Below are positions 44,388-50,810 of a stretch of 50,810 nt of DNA, in pieces. The notes beneath the pieces are model-generated. The model was not told the origin of the DNA. It ran no database searches and was given only the letters and a program-made list of their open reading frames with translations. A program made the position numbers and the translations under genes. The DNA lies in NCBI GenBank assembly GCA_013204155.1, contig JABMOK010000017.1, forward strand, positions 1 to 50,810, written 5' to 3'. The DNA is from Pseudohongiella sp. GTDB taxonomy: Bacteria > Pseudomonadota > Gammaproteobacteria > Pseudomonadales > Pseudohongiellaceae. The stretch's first letter is position 1. Every line of letters begins with the position of its first letter.

Positions 44388-47075
44388 TTAATTAGCCAAT
44401 GCGGAGGCTATAATCTCGGAGAGTTCGGTCAGCTTAAACGGCTTTTTCACAACACCACTTAGAGCAAGATGGTTGATATCTTGTTGTTCAATCACCTCGC
44501 TGTAGCCGGTGCAAATAATAGCCGGCAAATCGGGTTTCAAGCGGCGTATTTCCCTTATCAGCTGAACTCCGGTTATTTTCGGCATACTCTGATCCGACAG
44601 CAGCAAATCAAATTCGTCTGGTGATCGCTGGAATGCCTCCAGTGCGGCGCCCGAGTCACTAAAAGCCGTCACTTGATAGCCAATACTGGCGAGTAGTTGC
44701 CGGGTCGCATCCAGCAAGTCCGCTTCATCATCTGCCATCAGAATGTGTTCACCCTTGCCCCGCGTTATCGCCACGCTATTCTCGGGCTCTGACGCCCGAG
44801 TCATATTAGCCACTTGCTTGAAATACAGGCTGATGCAAGTACCCTCGCCTGGCGCAGTTTTTAGATCCAGCATCGCGCCATGTGCCTTCACCAGATTATA
44901 GACAATCGCCATCCCCATGCCCGAGCCTTCGCCCTGTGCCTTGGTGGTGAAATAGGGTTCAAACACGCGGGAGGCGATCGCTGGACTCATGCCGGGTCCG
45001 GTATCGGAAATTGACAGGACCGTGTAACAGCCAGGCTCCAGCACCCCATGGGAGAGATTCATCGCGGTGCTGACTTGTTTCTGATCCAGGGCAATGGTTA
45101 TGGCGCCCCCGGTGGACTTCATCGCCTGATAGGCGTTGGTGGTGAGGTTTATAATAATCTGCTGCAGCTGCACGGATGAGCCCATTACCGCTTGCACTCC
45201 GTCACTGATGTTCAGCACAAGCCCAATACTGCTGGGGATGGATACCTTGATCAGTTTCAGGGTCTCTTCGAGCAACAGGGCCAGATCGGTGGAGCGCTGC
45301 GCGATGTCGGAGTCACGAGAAAAGGTCATAATCTGAGCCACCAGAGACTTGGCTCTATCGGCGGCTTTGAGTATCTGGTTCTGGTTCCCCTCGAGTAATT
45401 CAGGTGTCGTGCTGGTCAATGACAATTCGGCATAGCCGGAGATCACTCCCAGGATATTATTAAAATCATGGGAGATTCCCCTCACCAGATTACCCAGGGC
45501 CTCCATTTTTTGTCCCTGTCGTTGCTCCTCTTCCATGCTCAGGCGTTTGCTGATGTCTCTGATAATAGAAATATTGCCCAGTGATTCACCATGACTATTG
45601 ATGATTCGTGTGGACATGGTTTCGCCAGAAATAATTTCGCTATTTTTCTTTCTAAATCTCAGCACCGTTGGCGCATTAAATTCTAACGAAATATTAGTAC
45701 TGTTCCCATTACCTGTGTCAATGACATGATAATCTCTCAGCTCACTGGTAAGTTTGCCCAACAAATCGTGTTTGCTAAAGCCTGACAATTCCTCAGCCCC
45801 GTGATTGGTAGCAATGACCATTCCGCTCATATCGGCAATAAAAATAGCGTCGGGTATGCTGTTAATGACTGACTCAAACAAGATATTCTGTCTACCCACA
45901 ACAACTGCCTGGCGCTTGAGGAAAAACACAAAAAACAATAACACACTGACCACTGCCAAAAGGATAAGAAGCTGCCGGCCATAGAGCTCAAGAAAAGTGA
46001 CTTGTTGATTCTCAATAATACTGCCAGCAGGAAGCAGGGTTTCATCAATTCCCCAGCGCCGTAACTGGTTTTGGTCAAACCGGTAGGTCGTTGCCCTGCC
46101 AAGCAGGGGGGCATCGGCACCCCTCCCGGCAAGCAACGAAAATGCCATTTCTGCGGCGAGACTTCCGGCCACCTCAATATCGGTGAAACTACCTCCCACA
46201 ACCCCCTCGGGAAACAGGGAGGCTACAGGAGAAAAGATCGGGGCATTTGCCGTTTCTCTTGTCCCGTTCAACACATCAATGACTCGAATCAATCTACCAT
46301 TTCTGTCCAGCTCCTGCAGCAGCATAATAATGACCGAATTTTCCGGTAGACTGCTCAACACAGGCTCTAATTCACGAATAGGCAGCCCGGACAAAAAGGT
46401 AGTTCCTATTGTCGGCATCAGGTTTTTCATACTGGTTTTAGCTTGCTCAAGATACTCAAGGTCAATTCCGGCAACGCCTGAAACGACATAGAGATGTCGG
46501 GTCTGGGGCAGCATGCTGGGAATAATCGCCAGCGTCTCCTCGAAAGTTATGTTGAAAGTAGAAGGAATAAAATTTGCGTTTTGAAGATTTTCGGATGCAA
46601 TCCTGCTTATCTGTTGGTCATTGGAGAAAGCATAAACTATCGGGGTATCCCCATAGATCTCTTCACCATAAGCAAGCATGAATTCGGTAGTTGGAGTCAA
46701 GACCGATATGACTACTGAGGCAGGATCAACTTGCTGATTGTATTTCAACAGATCAATTAACACCGTTGGACGCTCCCCCATAGGAAAATTTTTCAAGTCC
46801 AGAAATTCATAGGTAGTTCTCGAATGGGGAAAGTCAGTTTGGACGTTATCAAGATAATCACTCAGTCCGTAACTAAAATCTTGCTTGAACAAACTGAAGT
46901 CAGCGCTGTGAAAAACAACTACAATGTTTGTGTCAGCAGTATTTTCCTGGGAAACAGCTGACTGGCTAAGGCCTGCAGCCAAGCCCAGGCAAAGCCAAAA
47001 AAAGAGTAGTCGCGCCATAGAATGGATAGCAGTAGAAAGTTCACTGGTGATTTTAGAAAATCTGCTATGAGGCAT
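44388..47075 (-). CDS. Hybrid sensor histidine kinase with periplasmic substrate-binding-like sensor
   Basis: Protein of 895 aa. A Sec signal anchor (about 20-45) is followed by a periplasmic region of about 320 residues (NIVVVFHSADF to LLGRATTYRF) with the alternating alpha/beta pattern of an ABC-transporter substrate-binding domain. A transmembrane helix (LLILLAVVSVLLFFVFFL), a PAS domain (SINSIPDAIF-type, NHGAEELSGFSKHDLLGK), HisKA with the phospho-accepting His in GISHDFNNILG, a HATPase (NLTTNAYQA, ISDTGPGMS, GEGSGMGMAI) and a receiver domain (phospho-acceptor D828 in LLLSDQSMP, Lys in VVKKPF) complete it. I start at 47075 because AGGAAG lies eight bases upstream. No unattached response regulator gene is adjacent, so the output is unknown. 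Confidence 0.87.
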   Translation of the reverse strand: MPHSRFSKITSELSTAIHSMARLLFFWLCLGLAAGLSQSAVSQENTADTNIVVVFHSADFSLFKQDFSYGLSDYLDNVQTDFPHSRTTYEFLDLKNFPMGERPTVLIDLLKYNQQVDPASVVISVLTPTTEFMLAYGEEIYGDTPIVYAFSNDQQISRIASENLQNANFIPSTFNITFEETLAIIPSMLPQTRHLYVVSGVAGIDLEYLEQAKTSMKNLMPTIGTTFLSGLPIRELEPVLSSLPENSVIIMLLQELDRNGRLIRVIDVLNGTRETANAPIFSPVASLFPEGVVGGSFTDIEVAGSLAAEMAFSLLAGRGADAPLLGRATTYRFDQNQLRRWGIDETLLPAGSIIENQQVTFLELYGRQLLILLAVVSVLLFFVFFLKRQAVVVGRQNILFESVINSIPDAIFIADMSGMVIATNHGAEELSGFSKHDLLGKLTSELRDYHVIDTGNGNSTNISLEFNAPTVLRFRKKNSEIISGETMSTRIINSHGESLGNISIIRDISKRLSMEEEQRQGQKMEALGNLVRGISHDFNNILGVISGYAELSLTSTTPELLEGNQNQILKAADRAKSLVAQIMTFSRDSDIAQRSTDLALLLEETLKLIKVSIPSSIGLVLNISDGVQAVMGSSVQLQQIIINLTTNAYQAMKSTGGAITIALDQKQVSTAMNLSHGVLEPGCYTVLSISDTGPGMSPAIASRVFEPYFTTKAQGEGSGMGMAIVYNLVKAHGAMLDLKTAPGEGTCISLYFKQVANMTRASEPENSVAITRGKGEHILMADDEADLLDATRQLLASIGYQVTAFSDSGAALEAFQRSPDEFDLLLSDQSMPKITGVQLIREIRRLKPDLPAIICTGYSEVIEQQDINHLALSGVVKKPFKLTELSEIIASALAN

Positions 47076-47433
47076 ATTTATACTTCCTGCTTCAAACAAG
47101 TGTTCGTGTACTATCACTGCCGAAACCGCTGCCGAATTTATTTTTAACAGACTTTTCCTCCACAAGTTAAGCGGGATAGAGCATTGCATAAGTCGAGAAC
47201 TTTCCTGAAGATAAAGCATTTTGTCTTGGCTGATCAAGTCTTTTAAACTAAGTAATCAGGCTTTGGGCTGATATAGCATGGCAACGACTCACTGGCCCTA
47301 TCGCAGTTACTTAGGACATTGGGGGGGGAACGCTATCGCAATAATTAGCGGCTAAACACTTGCGGCAGAAAGGATACGAACTACTGCGCCAATGCCGTTG
47401 TTGGCCAGACACGAACCGGCAAATCGAAATACT

Positions 47434-47868
47434 ATGAATAAAGCAATTCCTCAGGATGAGAACTACGGTTTTGAAGACACCTCTTTCAAGGCGGCGGGAG
47501 GATTCGAAGGCATTCAAAAATTGGTTAAGTGCTTTTATCAATTCATGGATCAGTTGCCCGAAGCGAAAATCATTCGCGCCATGCATGCCGAAGATTTATC
47601 GCTTATCGATGACAAACTAACGCACTTTCTCTGCTATTGGCTGGGTGGCCCCAGACAGTACAGAGAGAAATACGGCCCCCTTAGTATTCCGGGAGCGCAC
47701 AGGCATTTAGCCGTCGGCGAGCAGGAACGAGATGCCTGGCTGCTGTGCATGGAGAAAGCCGTGGAACTGCAACCTTACAAGCCTTCCTTTAAAAAATACC
47801 TGTTGCAACAATTGGCGCGACCCGCAGAAGGAATTCGTAAAAGCAGCCAGGGCATCGCGGCGCAGTAG
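47434..47868 (+). CDS. Group II truncated hemoglobin
   Basis: Protein of 144 aa with the 2/2 globin fold. IIRAMHAEDLSLIDDKLTHFL, YWLGGPRQYREKYG and IPGAHRHLAVGEQERDAWLLCMEKAV are the family signature; the proximal heme His is in the AHRHLAVG segment. Such globins bind O2 or NO and are proposed to detoxify NO or peroxide. The start at 47434 gives MNKAIPQDENYG; an in-frame ATG at 47392 would add 14 residues, and neither has a good ribosome binding site. The neighbouring histidine kinase is divergent. Confidence 0.87.
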   Translation: MNKAIPQDENYGFEDTSFKAAGGFEGIQKLVKCFYQFMDQLPEAKIIRAMHAEDLSLIDDKLTHFLCYWLGGPRQYREKYGPLSIPGAHRHLAVGEQERDAWLLCMEKAVELQPYKPSFKKYLLQQLARPAEGIRKSSQGIAAQ

Positions 47869-47905
47869 GCTGCTCACTTCCCCGGCACGAATTTGTACGG
47901 CGCGC

Positions 47906-49276
47906 CTAGTCGAGTACCAGATCCCTGATTATCGCGCGCAGATCGGTAACGCTGCGACGAAATGCTTCTATCTCCACGCGCTCATCGTTACCATGCACGC
48001 CGGAGGGGTCGCCGCTTTTTGAAATGATTGGATTAAAACCGTAACTCACTATGCCCATGTCTCGGGTAAAGTGACTATCGGTAAACCCGGTGCTGACCGA
48101 TGACAAAACACGGGAGCCCGGATGCATTTCTCGCGTAACCTTGGTGATCGATTGAAACAGGCTGGAATTTGTCGATGATACTGCCGATGTAAAAGCCATG
48201 ATTACCTCCACTTCCACGCCACTTCCTTCGAGCAAGTTGCGCACATCGGCGACAAATTCCTCCGCAGGTCGATCGGGGAGCATTCGACAATCCAGTTCAG
48301 CCCAAGCCTGGGGAGGTATTACATTTATCTTGCTGGATGCACCCATGCGTGTCATCGAACAAGTGTCACGTGTCAGGGAGTGGTGCCCAGGACTTCTTTC
48401 CTGCAGTTCCTGCAAAAACCCCGGGTCTTGGATCGCGCTGGCCATATCGGCGTAGGCCTCGGTCCATTCATTATTCATGGACAGTGATAGGCCCGCGAAA
48501 TAGGAGTCAACCGGCGGAATAATATGCGCAGGGAACGGGTTTTCCTTGATCCTGTTCAGGGCATCGACAATTCGGGTTACCGAACTGGTGGCCCTCGGTG
48601 AAGAACCATGACCTGGAATATCGACGGCGGTAAGCCGTAACCACACCGGTACTTTTTGTGTGACTTCAACCCCGAACACGATCTCATTATCGGTTAAACT
48701 ACCTGCTCCTCCTTCGTTGATCAGCAGTCCTGCGCCGGCAAATATTTCGGGCCGGTTTTGTATCAGCCATTCGACACCAAAAGCACCGCCGGCCTCCTCA
48801 TCGGCCGATGCCAAAAACACAACATCTCGATTCAAGGCGAGTCCGGCTCTGTGCAAGCTCAAAAACGTGGCGAGTTCAGAGATGCCCGTACTCTTCATAT
48901 CGCGGGCTCCGCGGCCCCACATATAGCCATCGCGAATTTCACCGGAGAGCGGATCCGTAGTCCAGTACTCGCGATCGGCAGGCACCACGTCAGTGTGTTG
49001 CAACAAAATCAATCCGGGTTCGTTACCGCCTTTTAAACGCGCCCAGATATTTCCCCGGCCCGGTGCACTCTCGGCAGTCTCATATTCAATACCCTCGGCG
49101 TCAAAGATGGCGGCGTAAAAATCTACAGCGCGGAATTCATTTCCTGGTGGATTGATTGTGTCTATCTGGATAAATTCCTGCAGCCAGGCGACTGCCTCAT
49201 CTTCAATCGTCTGAGCACTCACTTGTCCGACAATCAGGAAACCCATTAATAACAATAGTCCGTTTTTCAGCTTCAA
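47906..49276 (-). CDS. Secreted M20-family metallopeptidase
   Basis: Protein of 456 aa with a signal peptide (KNGLLLLMGFLIVGQVSA). Dinuclear zinc site motifs are HTDVVPAD (about 82-89), GRGARDMKSTG (about 110-120), ADEEAGG (catalytic Glu and metal Glu, about 147-153), VHGNDERV near the C-terminus and the dimerisation domain in the middle. The subfamily is the carboxypeptidase/aminoacylase group with GFTDSHFTRD. The preferred start is TTG at 49276, since AAGGAG lies seven bases upstream and gives a clean signal peptide; the upstream ATG at 49345 adds an Arg-rich extension. It probably releases amino acids from peptides or N-acyl amino acids in the periplasm. Confidence 0.87.
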   Translation of the reverse strand: MKLKNGLLLLMGFLIVGQVSAQTIEDEAVAWLQEFIQIDTINPPGNEFRAVDFYAAIFDAEGIEYETAESAPGRGNIWARLKGGNEPGLILLQHTDVVPADREYWTTDPLSGEIRDGYMWGRGARDMKSTGISELATFLSLHRAGLALNRDVVFLASADEEAGGAFGVEWLIQNRPEIFAGAGLLINEGGAGSLTDNEIVFGVEVTQKVPVWLRLTAVDIPGHGSSPRATSSVTRIVDALNRIKENPFPAHIIPPVDSYFAGLSLSMNNEWTEAYADMASAIQDPGFLQELQERSPGHHSLTRDTCSMTRMGASSKINVIPPQAWAELDCRMLPDRPAEEFVADVRNLLEGSGVEVEVIMAFTSAVSSTNSSLFQSITKVTREMHPGSRVLSSVSTGFTDSHFTRDMGIVSYGFNPIISKSGDPSGVHGNDERVEIEAFRRSVTDLRAIIRDLVLD

Positions 49277-49470
49277 GCGGCATCTCCTTAATCGAACCGT
49301 GATTGGAACGGGATTAATCTTAAGGCTTCGCTCGATCAGTCGCAATCGAAAGCCGCCATTTAGTCGGATGGTCTAAATACAATTGCAGGGGTTTAGGCCG
49401 AAATCAAATATTTATCCGCTTTCTCCGCTGCTTTGAGGTAGTCGGAGTCAAAGCTGGAAAGCCGACATAA

Positions 49471-49497
49471 AAAAAGGGACACAATGTGTCCCTTTTT
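49471..49497. terminator. Hairpin flanked by A- and T-runs, next to the IS element
   Basis: AAAAAGGGACAC pairs perfectly with GTGTCCCTTTTT around AAT, looking like a bidirectional terminator. It lies 13 bases left of the IS end. The TGTCCC of its right arm equals the first six bases of the IS terminal repeat, which may be coincidence or a reason for insertion here. Confidence 0.7.
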
Positions 49498-49550
49498 AGA
49501 ATACGGAATTGTCCCGTCCTGAAATAAGTTTACACATTGAGGACTTATTA

Positions 49551-49943
49551 ATGGATAACTCTACTACTACCAGAAGAAAGCGCTCCCAGCGTGATTATCC
49601 TCTTGCCTTTAAATTTTCGGTCGTACAACAGATCGAGCAAGGCGAGATGACTTATTCTCAAGCACAGTCCACCTATGGCATCCAGGGCAAGAGTACTGTT
49701 TTAGTTTGGCTGCGTAAGTATGGTATTTTAAACTGGTCTGCTCCCCGGGATCAGCTTATGACCAAACTCAAAGAAACCCCCGCCCAAACAATCAAACGAC
49801 TCGAAAAAGAGCTAGAGGACGCGCGTCAACATACGCTGTTACTGAATGAAATGGTTAACATCATCGATACAGAGTATGGAGGGAACATCCGAAAAAAGTA
49901 TTTGTCCAAGGGGCTAGACGGCTTCAAGCCAAAGGCGAAGTGA
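49551..49943 (+). CDS. IS3-family OrfA (DNA-binding protein)
   Basis: Protein of 130 aa. The N-terminal RRKRSQRDYPLAFKFSVVQQIE, with the HTH TYSQAQSTYGIQGKSTVLVWLRKYG, is the transposase_8 type DNA-binding domain. A leucine-zipper-like helix (KRLEKELEDARQHTLLLNEMV) follows, used for OrfAB dimerisation. The start is the ATG at 49551, with TTGAGGACT upstream. Near its end, A_AAA_AAG (49892-49898) lies in its frame and allows slippage into orfB. Confidence 0.88.
   Translation: MDNSTTTRRKRSQRDYPLAFKFSVVQQIEQGEMTYSQAQSTYGIQGKSTVLVWLRKYGILNWSAPRDQLMTKLKETPAQTIKRLEKELEDARQHTLLLNEMVNIIDTEYGGNIRKKYLSKGLDGFKPKAK
49892..49898 (+). promoter_or_regulatory. Programmed -1 frameshift site (A AAA AAG)
   Basis: The heptamer AAAAAAG is read as A_AAA_AAG in the orfA frame. 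A -1 slip enters the orfB frame, which is open from 49898 through 49940 onward (VFVQGARRLQAKGEV...), so a full OrfAB transposase can be made. This is the standard IS3 mechanism. A stimulatory hairpin was not identified. Confidence 0.85.
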
Positions 49944-50782
49944 GCCTGGCTAAAGCCTGTAGGTTCTTTGGAATCACTCCCCAAGCTGTGTATCAGCAAC
50001 TGAAACGTCAGCAGCAACGGAGAACAACACTGGCTCCTGTAGAAGGCATGGTGCATGACATTCGTCGTCGACTTCCGCGGCTTGGGACCCGAAAGCTGCA
50101 CTATCTGTTAAAACCACAGCTGGAGTCGCTAGGGATCAAGCTGGGGCGTGATGGGCTGTTTGATTACCTTCGTCAACGGAAGATGCTCATCCGCCCCAAA
50201 CGCAGCTATATCAAGACTACATACAGTAAACACTGGATGAAAAAGCACCCGAATTTAATGAAAGACCTGAAGCTTAGTCGGCCTGAGCAAGCCTTTGTCA
50301 GTGACATCACTTATGTTGAAAGCGAAGAAGGTGTGCATTACTTGTCTCTGGTAACTGATGGGTATTCTCGCCGGATTATGGGCCATGAGTTAAGTTATGA
50401 AATGAAGGCCAGTGATACCGCTCAAGCTATGCATCAAGCGATATCAAATAGGGTGACTGACAAAGCGTTATTGCACCACTCCGATCGTGGTTCTCAATAT
50501 TGCTCATCGCTATATCAATCGCTCTTAAAGGCCAATAATGTCACTCCATCTATGACTGACGGGTATGACTGTTACCAGAATGCTATGGCAGAGCGTGTCA
50601 ATGGCATACTTAAGCAAGAGTTTCTGCTCTATCGGTGTAAGAGCTTTGACGATCTTAAGCGCTTGGTGGCAGAATCAATCGAAGCTTACAATCAGCTAAG
50701 GCCGCACCTGAGCCTGGGTATGCAAACTCCCGAAGAAGTGCACAAAAAAGCCAGCGGCAAAATGCAACTGGCTCATTCATAA
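49940..50782 (+). CDS. IS3-family OrfB transposase (DDE integrase core)
   Basis: Protein of 280 aa. An N-terminal HTH_21-like region (MVHDIRRRLPRLGTRKLHYLL) precedes the rve/DDE core: D in FVSDITYVES, D in LLHHSDRGSQYC and E in NAMAERVNGILKQEF, then the tail YNQLRPHLSLGMQTPEEVH. The stand-alone start is a GTG overlapping the orfA stop (GTGA); the functional transposase is probably the OrfAB frameshift product. All three catalytic acids are present, so it appears active. Confidence 0.92.
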   Translation: MSLAKACRFFGITPQAVYQQLKRQQQRRTTLAPVEGMVHDIRRRLPRLGTRKLHYLLKPQLESLGIKLGRDGLFDYLRQRKMLIRPKRSYIKTTYSKHWMKKHPNLMKDLKLSRPEQAFVSDITYVESEEGVHYLSLVTDGYSRRIMGHELSYEMKASDTAQAMHQAISNRVTDKALLHHSDRGSQYCSSLYQSLLKANNVTPSMTDGYDCYQNAMAERVNGILKQEFLLYRCKSFDDLKRLVAESIEAYNQLRPHLSLGMQTPEEVHKKASGKMQLAHS

Positions 50783-50810
50783 AACCGTCAACGTATTTTA
50801 GGACGGGACA

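Larger units (their letters stand above)
49510..50810 (+). mobile_element. Complete IS3-family insertion sequence, about 1.3 kb
   Basis: The terminal inverted repeats start TGTCCCGTCCT at 49510 and, on the opposite strand, TGTCCCGTCCT at 50810. They match in 19 of 21 positions (mismatches at positions 12 and 18). Between them lie two overlapping frames (orfA, orfB) with a canonical A6G slip site, the IS3 design. The right end is the last base of the window, so the target duplication cannot be checked. Length, intact frames and matching ends suggest an active or recently inserted copy. It sits upstream of the M20 gene and could affect its expression. Confidence 0.92.

Overview
The window reads as chromosomal DNA of an aerobic, probably marine, gammaproteobacterium. 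The protein-level resemblances are gammaproteobacterial throughout (YbiT, Uup, DeaD, AzoR/pirin, a FinR/Fpr pair). The content is rich in periplasmic oxidation: two PQQ dehydrogenases, several c-type cytochromes and a copper monooxygenase-like fusion. A lineage near the OMG/Cellvibrionales-type marine groups is my guess and cannot be proved from this sequence. No rRNA, tRNA or CRISPR array was seen.

Left part (1-12 kb). A direct repeat of 77 bp opens the window. A malonate uptake and activation set on the minus strand (madL, madM, matB) is divergent from a PQQ alcohol dehydrogenase with lanthanide-type metal ligands and its diheme cytochrome c. These are followed by a terminator and a small mechanosensitive channel. 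After a 600-bp gap with an orphan terminator come an M48 lipoprotein protease, a secreted Tyr/Asn/Arg-rich protein, and a LysR regulator divergent from azoR-pirin.

Housekeeping part (11.6-22.3 kb). A cold-shock protein gene and a DeaD-type RNA helicase diverge from a long shared upstream region. They are followed by ABC-F protein YbiT, an ABC exporter half-transporter, an HI0933/YhiN flavoprotein broken by a one-base frameshift, a DUF454-like membrane protein and ABC-F protein Uup.

Middle part (22.3-31.5 kb), all on the minus strand. It holds a membrane protein, an exact 18-bp x 7 tandem array, an MddA-like thiol methyltransferase, MOSC, VOC and PPOX-fold proteins, a lipoprotein cytochrome c-PQQ fusion, a CHRD protein, a CDGSH-glutamate synthase fusion and a tannase/feruloyl esterase-family enzyme.

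Right part (31.5-50.8 kb). After a YedK/HMCES protein lies a compact four-gene minus-strand operon, gtrA-dprE1-dprE2-(HAD-UbiA). It matches the mycobacterial route to polyprenyl-phosphoryl arabinose and is the most striking system in the window. Next come an inositol-monophosphatase-family enzyme, a redoxin-cytochrome c-type II copper monooxygenase fusion, a 105-bp palindromic element, a Tat-exported DUF3237 protein, an RND/MMPL exporter, the finR/fpr redox pair, a hybrid histidine kinase with a periplasmic substrate-binding-like sensor, a group II truncated hemoglobin and an M20 peptidase. The window ends exactly at the right end of an apparently intact 1.3-kb IS3-family element with a canonical frameshift site.
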